The notes: generated by a model from the sequence alone, not told the origin. A stretch of 64,000 nt of DNA from Acidobacteria bacterium Ga0077534 (GCA_001464455.1 LNEI01000002.1:51859-115858), one strand, 5' to 3'; shown: positions 44,964-54,582, counted from the first letter of the stretch. Made by a program: numbers and translations.

Positions 44964-46418
44964 CTAATTAACTTTTTCCCAACCCGTGATAAAGATCTTT
45001 CTTCCCCAATCATCAAACATCTGCTTCGCCGTGCGTTCGCTGTTACTGATCTTAATATCGCGTTCGAGGGGATTCTGGCGATTTGGTGAAAAATCGGTTA
45101 GATATACAACAAAACCCGGATAATCATTGCGGTCTTTCTTATTCGTCTTCCAAAGCAAAAGCTTTCGAACCATGGTGTTGCCTTTCATCACCTTTGTATA
45201 GACCTGACGTTCCAGCAGTTCACTGGGCGGGTCGTCGTCTTCGTGGACGGAGCGGTCAGCATCAGGAACGGCGGCTAGATCAGTTACCTGGCGAATGCTT
45301 ACATCATCAACTACGGCCTCTTTGTCGTCACGGATCCTAATGAACTGGGGCGATATTACGCTGACAAGAGGCATCCTCACTGTCGCGGAATACCGTTTAC
45401 CATCCCAATCTAGAACCATTCGCTTCACAGGTCCGCCGCGGGCCCTCTCAACGATCAAATCGAGGCAATTTATCTCAATGACCTTGCCCGGCTTGATCAT
45501 CTCGTAGGCGACATAATCGTTGTTGACCGCAACATAGTCTGATGGAACTACCCGCTTTTTCAGATCGGCGAGTATTGTTTTTCGGTCGTCTTCGGTAAAA
45601 CCACCACCAACGCGGGTGAACTCATGAAAGGATCCATCACTCCGCATGACCGCGACCAGAAGGTCGTGCAAGAGGCCTTTGCGGTGATCAGTACCCTCGG
45701 AATATCCTATCACCGCGACATCAAGGCTGTGGCGGAGTTTGATCTTGAACCATCCGGCTTGGTCGTGCCGTACTACAACACCCTCGGAGCCTTCACCGAT
45801 CACCCAATCCGTAAACCGCTCCATGATCGTCTCGATCGAGTCTGCTTTCTCAAACTCTACGACATGTACGCTCTCACCCTTTTCGAACCATTTTTTTAGC
45901 TGTGGATAGACCTTCGCTGCACTGTCGACCGGCTTTTCTTCGAGCTCGATAATGTCGAAGATCGCCACGCCGAGCCGGTTTAGATCTTCTTTCGATGGTG
46001 GAGAACGTAAAATGCGGACTACCTGCTGTACAGGATGGGCGTTTGTTGCCTCCACCCTTACATAGATCTCTGCCCCCAGTACGCACGAGCCTATTTTTGC
46101 CTTCTTGAGCAAAGTTGCGGCTTCATCGAAGGCCGGTAAACCGACCCTGGCCGTACCGCCCGGATTCACCGAGATGACACTATTACCGTCGAAAAAAAGC
46201 ATCGCCATCTCGCCGTCGTATTTTCGGCTGACGTAATAATTCTTCGCTTTTGGAAGTTTAAATATCTCTTCCGAAGGAACGGCCCGCATGTTTCCGCTTA
46301 CACGCCGTTTGTAGTCCTGAGCTTTAACATGCAAAGAGGGGTCGGCTAGGTCCGGAGCTTTGCCGGTGCAGTAGCCGAATTTACAAGTGAATTTAGCTTT
46401 ATCGAAACCAAGTTCCAT
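44964..46418 (-). CDS. ATP-dependent DNA ligase-like protein, second copy in window
   Basis: 484 residues. The nucleotidyl-Lys motif is SRKYDGEMAML (K near residue 65), with only ~60 residues before it. Later motifs are VLGAEIYV, GVAIFDIIEL, GSEGVVVRHD and WFKIKLRHSLDVAVIGYSEG. The OB-fold part has GLLHDLLVAVMRSDGSFHEF and GGGFTEDD. The last ~130 residues after the OB-fold are extra and unassigned. It lacks the N-terminal DNA-binding domain of the first ligase. The N-terminus has two Cys (TCKFGYCTGK). It could seal DNA, or possibly RNA, nicks. It lies 45 bp ahead of the primase-HAD gene and after two genes of unknown function. A diverged REP repeat starts 3 bp before the ATG. Confidence 0.8.
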   Translation of the reverse strand: MELGFDKAKFTCKFGYCTGKAPDLADPSLHVKAQDYKRRVSGNMRAVPSEEIFKLPKAKNYYVSRKYDGEMAMLFFDGNSVISVNPGGTARVGLPAFDEAATLLKKAKIGSCVLGAEIYVRVEATNAHPVQQVVRILRSPPSKEDLNRLGVAIFDIIELEEKPVDSAAKVYPQLKKWFEKGESVHVVEFEKADSIETIMERFTDWVIGEGSEGVVVRHDQAGWFKIKLRHSLDVAVIGYSEGTDHRKGLLHDLLVAVMRSDGSFHEFTRVGGGFTEDDRKTILADLKKRVVPSDYVAVNNDYVAYEMIKPGKVIEINCLDLIVERARGGPVKRMVLDWDGKRYSATVRMPLVSVISPQFIRIRDDKEAVVDDVSIRQVTDLAAVPDADRSVHEDDDPPSELLERQVYTKVMKGNTMVRKLLLWKTNKKDRNDYPGFVVYLTDFSPNRQNPLERDIKISNSERTAKQMFDDWGRKIFITGWEKVN

Positions 46419-46420
46419 AG

Positions 46421-46450
46421 GTCAGAAACGCCTCTTGTGAGCGGCGGAAA
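46421..46450 (-). repeat. Diverged REP-like repeat upstream of the second ligase gene
   Basis: GTCAGAAACGCCTCTTGTGA then GCGGCGG resembles the copies at 20961 and 25006 with several changes. It starts 3 bp before the ligase ATG, the same place as at the first ligase. Confidence 0.5.
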
Positions 46451-46502
46451 ACGAGCTTATAACCTTTCAACCTGTCTGAGCTTTAACCTTGTGACCACTC
46501 TT

Positions 46503-47216
46503 TTACGTGGACGGTTCTGCTACAGTCTTCGGTCTCTTCAGCTCCATATTCGAAAGATGCAGGATCAAACAATATGAATCGTCTTTCACGCGCCCTTCGA
46601 GGAAGGCGTTGTACGGCTTGCCGCCGCGGTTCATTATCAGTGGTTCGTTGCCTTTCACTCCGCCTCGGATTAGGAGTAAGGCGTCGCGCTCGGCGAGGTC
46701 CTTTGCCATTTCATACAAAAAATCGAACGTCAGGCCGTTAATGTGAACCAGCTGTTTTTTGTTAGTGAAAACAAAACGATGTGCGGCCTCTTCCTTTTTG
46801 ATGAATTTCCCCGTCCATCTCATCGGGAACTCGCCGTTCATGTTCTGCTGCTCTTTCTTGCGAGGGCGCCGTTCACGTTCCGTTCCGTCAGCGTTGTAGA
46901 CGACCTCCGTCTCTTCGACGAGATGGATGATGCCTTTTTTCGTGACGTAGACCCGCGACATATCGGTCAGGAACATGCCGAAACGCTCTATGTCTACCTC
47001 AGGATCCCCCTTTATCAAACTATCACCCACCTTATCGAGCTTCTTCGATTTTTTCAAAAGTTCGGGTAGGTCGTGATCAACGTCGGTTTTTAAGAGCTTG
47101 CGGGTTGATATCGGACGGCCTTTCTTGTCGATGTACCGCATAACCCGGGTCGGATTCAAGGCCTCAGCCGCCACCACTGCATCACGATTGTTCGAATTTG
47201 AGATGTTTATTGGCAT
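46503..47216 (-). CDS. Protein of unknown function in the primase-ligase module
   Basis: 237 residues, soluble, with no signal peptide or membrane helix. The N-terminal third has ALNPTRVMRYIDKKGRPIST. A basic stretch (ERERRPRKKEQQ) lies near residue 120, followed by FPMRWTGKFIKKEEAAHRFVFTNKKQLVHINGLTFDFLYEMAKDLA. Near the C-terminus is LLLIRGGVKGNEPLIMNRGGKPYNAFLEG-type sequence. Its basic patches would suit nucleic-acid binding. No family is recognised. It is 85 bp ahead of the ligase on the same strand and 38 bp after the next unknown gene, so it is probably a working part of the module. Confidence 0.65.
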   Translation of the reverse strand: MPINISNSNNRDAVVAAEALNPTRVMRYIDKKGRPISTRKLLKTDVDHDLPELLKKSKKLDKVGDSLIKGDPEVDIERFGMFLTDMSRVYVTKKGIIHLVEETEVVYNADGTERERRPRKKEQQNMNGEFPMRWTGKFIKKEEAAHRFVFTNKKQLVHINGLTFDFLYEMAKDLAERDALLLIRGGVKGNEPLIMNRGGKPYNAFLEGRVKDDSYCLILHLSNMELKRPKTVAEPST

Positions 47217-47253
47217 TACCTTAGTTGCTACTACGCTTTCGTTGCTACTCGCC

Positions 47254-47865
47254 TCACATCAGATCAAAATCCAGATCGTCTGCTGAGATATCTTCTTCCT
47301 CACCCGCGTCCAAAACAGCGGCCTGATTTAATTTTACGTATTGAAAGTCCGCTTGTTTCCCGACGACCATGAAAATGTCCGGACCAGAGCCGATGATGTA
47401 AGCATTGTCATATTCGATGCCACCGCGCCAACTAAAAGGAAACCAATAGATTCGTCCATCTGAAAGATGATCGTGAAGGGCCGAAATGTCGTTCGTCTCG
47501 AACGTTCCGACGATATAGACGCTCTTTACGATCTGAGTGAAATAATCCTCAACTGAAGCAAGAGTCAACTGATTCTTCTGTCCAAAAGACGAAGGAACCT
47601 GAGCGATCGGTTCGCCGTCCGGCGTTATGGGGATCAACTCGCTCCGTTCGACTGAGTCGCCCTTGTCCGTGACGCTCGCCAAAGCAGTACCGCCCTTGTC
47701 GATCAAGGTTTTGCCATCCGCCGCCAAGATGCGGAGCGAGGCCTCGAGCCCCTTCTCATCGTGAGCCTCGATCTCAACTCTCCCATAGAGCTTATCCCGG
47801 TCGATCTTGACGATCGAAACCGGAAATTCCTCGCCGTCAAGAGAAAGGATCAAGGGCCGTGCCAT
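47254..47865 (-). CDS. Protein of unknown function, first gene of the primase-ligase module
   Basis: 203 residues, soluble. The N-terminal ~60 residues are a small beta domain (LILSLDGEEFPVSIVKIDRD, LYGRVEIEAHD) with ADGKTLIDKGGTALASV after it. A central region reads VYIVGTFETNDISALHDHL and FPFSWRGGIEYDNAYIIG. The C-terminus is strongly acidic (DAGEEEDISADDLDFDLM), like a partner-binding tail. No family is recognised. No gene precedes it on this strand for 127 bp, so the module promoter should be upstream of 47865. Confidence 0.65.
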   Translation of the reverse strand: MARPLILSLDGEEFPVSIVKIDRDKLYGRVEIEAHDEKGLEASLRILAADGKTLIDKGGTALASVTDKGDSVERSELIPITPDGEPIAQVPSSFGQKNQLTLASVEDYFTQIVKSVYIVGTFETNDISALHDHLSDGRIYWFPFSWRGGIEYDNAYIIGSGPDIFMVVGKQADFQYVKLNQAAVLDAGEEEDISADDLDFDLM

Positions 47866-47934
47866 AAAAACAAATTAGCAAAAAGCCAGTTTACAATATC
47901 CTATAAAGCTCTGCGAGTAAAAGAGATTTTCGTT

Positions 47935-47967
47935 AGACGAAAAGAGGGTGCCGTGTAAACGACACCC
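47935..47967 (-). terminator. Probable terminator after the zinc-ribbon protein gene
   Basis: On the minus strand GGGTG-T-CGT pairs with ACG-G-CACCC and is followed by TCTTTTCG. It lies 26 bp after the stop of the gene ending at 47993 and separates it from the primase-ligase module. Confidence 0.55.
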
Positions 47968-47992
47968 CGCTATCGATCGTAAAATAACGGCT

Positions 47993-48847
47993 TTAGCTGT
48001 TTGGATCGACGATCTCAGTCACGCTTTGAGGACTCAGATTAAGCAGATTATCTCCCGCGATGACCGAAACCTGAGAATTCCACAGTGCGAATCCGCGGCC
48101 GATCTTAGCAATACCGAACAGGTAATATTCCTTCGGATCAACTCCTGACAGGTTTGCTCCGCCGGAACCATTCGTGGTGCCCGAGTATTTTGCTTTAGAG
48201 GCGATCGCACGCATCGCGGCCCGCTGAAAATCACCATATCGGTCAGGAAAAACTGCCGCTAGGCCAAGGCTGCCGGCCAGCGTGTTGCCCTCGATCGGCT
48301 CGACGCGTGCCGCCCGCAGAATCGTCTCTACATCCTCTTCTAAAAGGTAAAACTTGGTTCCACGAACAGCCAGTGTCGAACCAGCGGGTGACGTGGCCTT
48401 TGCATTTAGAGTTACGGTTCCTTTATCCGGCGGGGGAGCCACTGGCGGAGCGGTCGATGTACCGGGAACGGTTGTTGTCTGCGAGGGCGGCGGCAAGGCT
48501 GTGGTCTCCGACGAGGGAACCGTAGATGTCGACGTAGAAGGTACCGTCGAGGTTGAGGTAGAACGCGTTTCCGTCGGCCTTCGCTCTACATTTACCTTTA
48601 GATTGGTATTTGCTGTATCGTCGTTCCCGCGAAAGGCGATGTATGCCACGAATACCAGCACCACGGCGAGCAAGCCGATCGGGATCAAAGCCCAGATCGG
48701 AAATCCTTTATCGGGATCAGCTGGCTGGGTAACAATTACCTTTCGCTCGACAACAGGTGGAGCGTGTGTCGGCCTTGCACAATTTGGACAGGCTGCTGCG
48801 TTGGTCGAAACTTCGTGTCCGCATTCAGGACAGGGAATCAATGACAT
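47993..48847 (-). CDS. Zinc-ribbon membrane protein of unknown function
   Basis: 284 residues. An N-terminal zinc ribbon (CPECGHEVSTNAAACPNC, two CxxC pairs) is followed by one membrane helix (FPIWALIPIGLLAVVLVFVAYIAF, ~50-73). A Ser/Thr/Pro-rich spacer (~85-145) comes next. The C-terminal domain (TSPAGSTLAVRGTKFYLLEEDVETILRAARVEPIEGN...) is soluble and faces outward if the ribbon is cytoplasmic. No catalytic motif is seen. It is transcribed alone, between two terminators. Confidence 0.65.
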   Translation of the reverse strand: MSLIPCPECGHEVSTNAAACPNCARPTHAPPVVERKVIVTQPADPDKGFPIWALIPIGLLAVVLVFVAYIAFRGNDDTANTNLKVNVERRPTETRSTSTSTVPSTSTSTVPSSETTALPPPSQTTTVPGTSTAPPVAPPPDKGTVTLNAKATSPAGSTLAVRGTKFYLLEEDVETILRAARVEPIEGNTLAGSLGLAAVFPDRYGDFQRAAMRAIASKAKYSGTTNGSGGANLSGVDPKEYYLFGIAKIGRGFALWNSQVSVIAGDNLLNLSPQSVTEIVDPNS

Positions 48848-48937
48848 ATTTTATCTCCTATAACGTTCAATATGAACAATAACCGCTTGATAGTAGCTTT
48901 AATTTCTTTCGCTGAATGTCATCTACAGCACATTGCA

Positions 48938-48970
48938 CAAAATACAAAGGCCAGGCGTAAATGCCTGGCC
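48938..48970 (-). terminator. Terminator of the CocE-type hydrolase gene
   Basis: GGCCAGGC (48949-48956) and GCCTGGCC (48963-48970) form an 8-bp stem. On the minus strand it is followed by TTTGTATTTTG. Confidence 0.8.
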
Positions 48971-48999
48971 GATAATTGGGTAAATTAAGTTCGTGCCTA

Positions 49000-50937
49000 T
49001 TATCTTCGCACGACGGAAATAACAACCTCTGCCGGATACTGTTTCGAGTGATGAACAGAGTTCTTGGCAACTACCCCGTTGACCTCATCCCAATTATTGC
49101 CGCCGGTGTTCATATTTCGGTCGAAGCGTGGGAAGTTGCTCGATGAGATCTCAATCCGCAGACGATGGCCTGGAGCAAAGTAGTTGCTGGTGGTCATCGG
49201 TTGAAACTTGACCTTGTAAACCTTGCCGCGTTCCATCCACGCGAGCGGTTTGTCGTAGCCGTCGCGGTATCGCATTCGTTGGATAGTTTCGTCGAGGTTC
49301 CACGCCTTGCCATTCTCGTCGACATCAATGAGTTTCACGGTGAAATCGGTGTCTTTCGCATCGGAAGAGACGTAGAGCGTAATATCTATCGGGCCGCTTA
49401 GCTCAAAGCCTTCTTTCAGAACATCTGTCGAGTAGACAAGAATATCGTTTCGCTCCTCCATTTTGCTCTGATCGAACGAGCCGGCTTGAATAGCGTTTCC
49501 TATGCAGCAAACGTTTCCGCCGTAAGAAGGAACCGGGTTCATTGGATCGTAGGTGAAGGTATCGGGCATGTCGGTCGCGGGAGGTTCGCTGACCAGTTTG
49601 CCATCGCCATTAAGAGAGTTAGCTTTTCCACCACTCGATAAGTAGAATTTCAGCGGTTGAGCACCGGCAGGCGGCCATTGTTCGGAAGACTGCCATTTGT
49701 TGCTGCCCATCGTAAAATACTGAACTTTCGGCCGTTTCAGGATGTCATTCTGCTCACCCTTCAAAAAATGATCGAACCAGTCGTAGGTCATCTTGCCATA
49801 GTCGAGCCGAGCATCGCCCATGCTGCGTTGTCCGACCACTGTATTTTCGGTTGCCCGAGTGTAACTACAGTGAGCAACAGGTGCGATAACTGCGTACTGC
49901 TTATCAGCCATCGCAGGGCTTGCGGTTTTGCGAATATGGTTGTACATCGCGAGATTCGGTCCGACCGAAACGTCATACCAGGACATGAAATAGAAACCAG
50001 GAATATCGATCTTCATGTTGTCGTGCCACAATCCGCCTTTGTACCAGGCCGGATCGTTTGGTGTACGTTTGATCATTGCACCACCAGTCGGAACGGGCAT
50101 TTCGTCCGCAAAAATGCCGCGAGGCCCGTCGACCGCTGTGAAAATATCGTTGACCGGCAGATGCCGCAAAGCCTTTGACCAGTCTACCGATGGAGCTTGC
50201 TGAGCAAGATCAAACGACTTCGATGCTCGGATCAACTCTTCCTGCGTTGTCTCAGGAGCGAATTTCGGCCTGATTTGATTCTGCTGTCCATATAACCACG
50301 AGATAAACAGCATCTGAACGGCTCCGCCGCGATACCAGTTGCCTTGTTCGTAGTACGGGCCTACCCTGCCAACCCCGGCGCCGTAACCCTGTGCGATCAT
50401 TGTCGTGAACGCTGGATTGCCTCTTGCCGCTACTGCCATTTGCCATTCGGCGGTAGAAGAACATCCGATAGCTCCAACCTTCTTATTCGACCAAGGCTGC
50501 GAGGACATCCACGTTAAAGCGTCGTCCCCGTCAGTCGTCGGCGGGCCGAGGATGTCGTAGTTGCCCTCAGAAAAGAACCGCCCGCGTTCATTCATGATGA
50601 TATAGGCGTAACCGCGTTTTACCGCATCGATAACCGTTGACATATCACGAGGAGCTCCGAGCCGGATATCCCACCAATTAAAATTGTACGGTGTCCGCGA
50701 AAGGATTATTGGGTATTTTTTGCTCGAGTCTTTTGGCCGATAGACATCAGCCTGCATCCGTTTTCCGTCACGCATCGGCACCATTACCTTCCGTTCGACG
50801 ACCGCGATGGACTGAAGTTCAGCCTCGATAGCGTTCCGCCTCGCGATCAACTCAGGTGTCGACGTCGGCTGCTGACCTAAGAGCGATGTTGTAAAAAGGA
50901 TCGCCGCAAGAACGGGCACAAGTATCCGTTTCATCAA
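49000..50937 (-). CDS. Secreted CocE/NonD-family alpha/beta hydrolase (X-Pro dipeptidyl-peptidase S15-like)
   Basis: 645 residues with a signal peptide ([18 protein letters not shown]). The N-terminal catalytic domain starts [19 protein letters not shown] and has the nucleophile region [14 protein letters not shown], the acid region [12 protein letters not shown] and the His in [14 protein letters not shown]. The C-terminal jelly-roll domain ([28 protein letters not shown]...[20 protein letters not shown]) is typical of this group. It could cleave X-Pro peptides or esters and amides; the substrate cannot be told. It is monocistronic and divergent from the M28 peptidase gene. Confidence 0.87.
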   Translation of the reverse strand: MMKRILVPVLAAILFTTSLLGQQPTSTPELIARRNAIEAELQSIAVVERKVMVPMRDGKRMQADVYRPKDSSKKYPIILSRTPYNFNWWDIRLGAPRDMSTVIDAVKRGYAYIIMNERGRFFSEGNYDILGPPTTDGDDALTWMSSQPWSNKKVGAIGCSSTAEWQMAVAARGNPAFTTMIAQGYGAGVGRVGPYYEQGNWYRGGAVQMLFISWLYGQQNQIRPKFAPETTQEELIRASKSFDLAQQAPSVDWSKALRHLPVNDIFTAVDGPRGIFADEMPVPTGGAMIKRTPNDPAWYKGGLWHDNMKIDIPGFYFMSWYDVSVGPNLAMYNHIRKTASPAMADKQYAVIAPVAHCSYTRATENTVVGQRSMGDARLDYGKMTYDWFDHFLKGEQNDILKRPKVQYFTMGSNKWQSSEQWPPAGAQPLKFYLSSGGKANSLNGDGKLVSEPPATDMPDTFTYDPMNPVPSYGGNVCCIGNAIQAGSFDQSKMEERNDILVYSTDVLKEGFELSGPIDITLYVSSDAKDTDFTVKLIDVDENGKAWNLDETIQRMRYRDGYDKPLAWMERGKVYKVKFQPMTTSNYFAPGHRLRIEISSSNFPRFDRNMNTGGNNWDEVNGVVAKNSVHHSKQYPAEVVISVVRR

Positions 50938-51089
50938 TTTTTCCTCACTGCTATTTCTTAAAAGGGAATCCTACGCCAAGATTCTATCGCGGATGCCGCG
51001 GTTTAAGAAATTAGTTTTCAGACAAACATCAGGCAAACAGTCATTTGTGCATTCGTTGGAGATTCGTATAGGATTGCAGGACATAGATT

Positions 51090-52538
51090 ATGTCCAGAGA
51101 ACTGCTTATAAGCTCGCTTTTTCTCATTTTTATTGCTCTTGCCGCAGGGCAACTTGCATTTGCTCAGACGGCCTCGCCCACGCCGGAGCTATATTCTAAG
51201 CAAACCCTTTCCGACCTATCGCGCCTTCAAAAGGCGGCGCTGGATAGCGACTACGCCTATCGCCAGACGCGCTACATGACCAACAACATCGGCCCCAGGT
51301 TGAGCGGATCGGCTCAGGCCCAGCGAGCCGTCGAATACGTCGCGGACGAGATGAGAAAAGCCGGGTTTCAAGTTCGCCTGCAGAAGGTCATGGTACCGGT
51401 CTGGGTCAGAGGCTCAGAAACGGCCGAGGTTGTCCAGTTGCCCGGAATGGCTGCCGGCACCACCCAAAAACTCGTGATCACGGCTCTCGGAGGGAGTATC
51501 GCTACGCCCTCCGACGGACTATCGGCCGAAATCGTCGTCGTCGATAGCTTTGATCAACTTCGCGAACTCGGTCGGGCAAAGATCGAAGGCAAGATCGTGG
51601 TTTTCAACCACAAATTTGATCGGGAACTGCAGTCTGGGGGATTCGGGCTTGCCGCCTACGGGCGCGCGGTCCAGTTCCGAGCTGGCGGGGCGTCGGCTGC
51701 GGCTCCATTTGGAGCAGTCGGCGTGCTTGTAAGGTCGGCCGGCGGCTCGTACGAACGCTTGGCTCATACCGGTGGCACGAACTACGCGGAGGGCATTAAT
51801 AAGATACCTGCGGCTGCTCTGGCCCCTGAGGATGCTGACCTTCTCGCTCATCTTGCATCTGAAGGCCCGACCCGAGTTCGATTTACCGTTACGCCGAAAA
51901 CCCTCCCGGATGCTCCGAGCTACAACGTTATTGCTGATCTCAAGGGAAGCGAGAGGCCTAATGAGATCGTTTTGGTCGGGGGACATCTCGACTCATGGGA
52001 TCTCGGGACAGGAGCTCTAGATAACGCCACTGGCGTAGCTGTTTCGATGCAGGTTCCGGTTCTGATAAATCAGCTTGGCCTTCGCCCCAAAAGGACCATC
52101 CGGGTTGTCGCATTCATGAATGAAGAGAATGGAGGTGCGGGCGGACGAGGGTATTTCGACGAAGTAAGAAATTCGCTTGATCAGCAGTTTGCGGCTATTG
52201 AGAGCGATCTTGGCGCCTCGCATCCGCTCGGCATTTCCTACTCCGGACGTCCGGAACTTGCCCAGTTCCTCGCTCCAATCAGTAAGATCCTGGCGGCGCA
52301 CGGAACCGCGCATCTCCAGCAGCAGCCCGGAGGGATCGGTGCGGATACGAGCCTTTTAACCCGAGCGGGTGTTCCCTCGTTCGCGCCTTTCTTTAATCAG
52401 CAGACATACTTCAAATACCATCATTCAGCGGCTGACACTTTCGACAAGGTAAACCCTAAGGAGTTGGCCGAGTTAGGATCTTTAATGGCCGTTCTAGCAT
52501 ACGGCCTGGCGAATCTTGAACAGCCCCTGCCGCGATGA
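51090..52538 (+). CDS. Secreted M28-family zinc aminopeptidase/carboxypeptidase Q-like
   Basis: 482 residues with a signal peptide (LLISSLFLIFIALAAGQLAFAQ). Zinc ligands are seen in GGHLDSWDLGTGALDNATG (His, Asp), the catalytic pair in AFMNEENGG (Glu-Glu), an Asp in ESDLGASHP and a late His in KYHHSAADT. A PA-type insert lies between the N-terminal part and the catalytic core (about residues 130-260). It should remove terminal residues from peptides outside the cytoplasm. The window also has M1, S9, S15-like and S41 enzymes, so extracellular peptide use looks important. Confidence 0.9.
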   Translation: MSRELLISSLFLIFIALAAGQLAFAQTASPTPELYSKQTLSDLSRLQKAALDSDYAYRQTRYMTNNIGPRLSGSAQAQRAVEYVADEMRKAGFQVRLQKVMVPVWVRGSETAEVVQLPGMAAGTTQKLVITALGGSIATPSDGLSAEIVVVDSFDQLRELGRAKIEGKIVVFNHKFDRELQSGGFGLAAYGRAVQFRAGGASAAAPFGAVGVLVRSAGGSYERLAHTGGTNYAEGINKIPAAALAPEDADLLAHLASEGPTRVRFTVTPKTLPDAPSYNVIADLKGSERPNEIVLVGGHLDSWDLGTGALDNATGVAVSMQVPVLINQLGLRPKRTIRVVAFMNEENGGAGGRGYFDEVRNSLDQQFAAIESDLGASHPLGISYSGRPELAQFLAPISKILAAHGTAHLQQQPGGIGADTSLLTRAGVPSFAPFFNQQTYFKYHHSAADTFDKVNPKELAELGSLMAVLAYGLANLEQPLPR

Positions 52539-52635
52539 CCGATACGCGACGATAAATGCTGTTGTCGCACTCGCAGAGATAGAAAGGCAACACGCCCGTT
52601 TACTAGGGACTCTACTAGAGTGGTAACATTGGAAT

Positions 52636-52803
52636 ATGCTAAATAGACCGCCGCCATACTTTCCGCAGAATCAGCTATCACCGCCAGATCCTAATCGGTA
52701 CCGAAAATTTAAGCTTATTTTGGCAATTGTAGGCTTGCTGGGAGTCCTTCTCATTCTTGGGATCGCTTACGGGATCTATTACCTTGTTTCAACGATGCTG
52801 TAA
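52636..52803 (+). CDS. Small single-pass membrane protein, 55 residues
   Basis: Begins MLNRPPPYFPQNQLSPPDPN, then a basic stretch (RYRKFK) and one hydrophobic helix (LILAIVGLLGVLLILGIAYG), ending YYLVSTML. Pro-rich N-terminus plus positive residues before the helix places the N-terminus in the cytoplasm. A terminator follows directly after the stop codon, which supports a real gene. No family is known. Confidence 0.6.
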   Translation: MLNRPPPYFPQNQLSPPDPNRYRKFKLILAIVGLLGVLLILGIAYGIYYLVSTML

Positions 52804-52834
52804 AAAAAACCGCCTTGTGTAAAGGCGGTTTTCG
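52804..52834. terminator. Terminator, probably bidirectional
   Basis: AAAACCGCCTT and AAGGCGGTTTT form an 11-bp stem with A-run before and T-run after, so it can act for the small membrane protein gene and for the S41 gene on the other strand. Confidence 0.85.
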
Positions 52835-52863
52835 CGGTCGTGCAAGATTCGAGATCTTTACAT

Positions 52864-54582
52864 TTAGTTATCCGAGATCTTCTTCGGGTTCTTGGCTTTT
52901 TCTCCCTGCATAGCCAACTGTTTTGCCTGAGGAAGCAGGTCGATAGCTTTAAGCAGCTGCTCGTCATATTCATTAAATACCTGATTTGACGTCTGCGTAC
53001 CGAAGGCGGCCATGACAAGTTCGGTCCGCAACATCCTCTCCACGAACTCCCGTTCACGATCGATCTGAGCTGCTGGGATCTTGTATTTATCAGAGGCAAA
53101 CTGCCGGAAAGCCGAATATACTGCTTCCGTTACCGGGTAATCAGATCTCTTAAGGTCGTATGCGAAGGTGATAGCCTTGTCGACCTTGTAGGTTTCGAGT
53201 CCGTTCACCTTGCCGGCCACGAGGTCAAGCGAGAAAGCGAAGAGAGGAACGAGCATTTTCGACTGAGTTCTTCCTCTTTCTGCTGTTACGGTCTGCGGCT
53301 TGATCGCAACATCAGGATTTATCCCTCCGCCGCTGAAAACTGATCGGCCAGTATCCGTCTTCATTTCAATGCCTCGCGGCTTTTCCCGGTTCTCATCCCG
53401 GAAACTCCCACCTTCGGTGAAGTAGTTGTAGAGTTCACCATTCGAGTAATCCCTCTGGATCAAGCGGCCCGACGGAGTCTCATACTTTGCAATGGTCAAT
53501 AAAAGCATCGAACCATGCTCAAGTTGGAACGGATTCTGCACAAGCCCCTTGCCAAAAGTATCCTCGCCGACTATGAGAGCCCGATCATGATCCTGCAAAG
53601 CGCCCGCGAGGATCTCAGATGCTGAGGCAGTGTTGCGATTAACGAGCATTACGATCGGAGAACGGTCCGGCGTGCGGTTCATCGCTCGGTAGGGAGGATC
53701 AGTTGCGCCTTCCATTCGGCCCTTTTGCGAGAAGACTATCTGCCCCTCCGACAAAAATGAGTTCGCGATACGATAAGCCTGGCTTACGAGCCCACCGCCG
53801 TTATTGCGAAGATCCATCACTAACTGCTGCATTCCAGCCGCCCGCAGCTGTCTCATTGCAACTACAAATTCATTGTACGTGGTTTGATTAAAACCGCCGC
53901 TCATGTTCAGGTAGCCGATCCCAGGGCGGATCATGTACGCCTCACTGATCGACGGCTGTGGAACCGCATCTCGAACGATATTTACAGTCTCACGAGTTCC
54001 GGTGCCCAACCTTTCGATCACCAGCTTTGCAGATGTTCCCTGCGGCCCTCGAAGGTGATTGCGAACTTCGCTAAAGGGCTTTCCGAGCATGGAAACGCCA
54101 TTTACCTCAACGATCTTGTCACCATAGCGAAGGCCCGCACGATTTGCCGGAGCACCTTCGAACGTAGACTTGATGTAGGTAGCCAGTACCTTTCCGTCAG
54201 GATCAGCCAGGTCGCCTATCGTTGCTCCTATACCGAAGTATCGGGAACTTTGATCATTTCGGAACTGCTCAAACTCCTTCGCATCGTAATAATTAGAATG
54301 CGGGTCAAGAGCGTGAAGCATCGAGTCGATCGACGACTTAAAAACCTCATTGTAGTCGAGCGTTTTCGCTCCAACATAGTTGCTCTGGATGATCGCGAGA
54401 GCTTCTTTCAGCTCATTCTGAATTACGGCTGGGGTCGCCGGCTTGGAAGTAGTTTTTTTCGGTAGATCCGCTAGCTTGCCGGATTCGTTTCGAGCAGTTG
54501 AAACAGTGCTCTGGGCAAATCCAAACGTTGTCAGCGAAAAGATCGCGATCACGGTGAAAAATCTAATAAAACTATGTTTCAC
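52864..54582 (-). CDS. Secreted S41-family C-terminal processing protease
   Basis: 572 residues from GTG 54582, chosen because GGGAG is 9 bp upstream and the start gives a signal peptide (FIRFFTVIAIFSLTTFGFAQ). A TTG at 54621 is less likely. The PDZ domain (~150-230) has GLRYGDKIVEVNGVSM. The protease core has LVMDLRNNGGG, the catalytic Ser in NTASASEILAGAL and the catalytic Lys in DTFGKGLVQ. Both are intact, unlike in the homologue at 3-833. After the core a helical C-terminal domain (FASDKYKIPAAQIDREREFVER) extends beyond the usual CtpA. It should process or degrade periplasmic proteins. Confidence 0.92.
   Translation of the reverse strand: MKHSFIRFFTVIAIFSLTTFGFAQSTVSTARNESGKLADLPKKTTSKPATPAVIQNELKEALAIIQSNYVGAKTLDYNEVFKSSIDSMLHALDPHSNYYDAKEFEQFRNDQSSRYFGIGATIGDLADPDGKVLATYIKSTFEGAPANRAGLRYGDKIVEVNGVSMLGKPFSEVRNHLRGPQGTSAKLVIERLGTGTRETVNIVRDAVPQPSISEAYMIRPGIGYLNMSGGFNQTTYNEFVVAMRQLRAAGMQQLVMDLRNNGGGLVSQAYRIANSFLSEGQIVFSQKGRMEGATDPPYRAMNRTPDRSPIVMLVNRNTASASEILAGALQDHDRALIVGEDTFGKGLVQNPFQLEHGSMLLLTIAKYETPSGRLIQRDYSNGELYNYFTEGGSFRDENREKPRGIEMKTDTGRSVFSGGGINPDVAIKPQTVTAERGRTQSKMLVPLFAFSLDLVAGKVNGLETYKVDKAITFAYDLKRSDYPVTEAVYSAFRQFASDKYKIPAAQIDREREFVERMLRTELVMAAFGTQTSNQVFNEYDEQLLKAIDLLPQAKQLAMQGEKAKNPKKISDN

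Noticed and set aside
43660..47865. Reading the primase-ligase module as a standard NHEJ (Ku-LigD) locus
   Set aside because: No Ku-like protein is present, the ligase and primase are separate and the primase resembles the TOTE-type group more than LigD-Pol.
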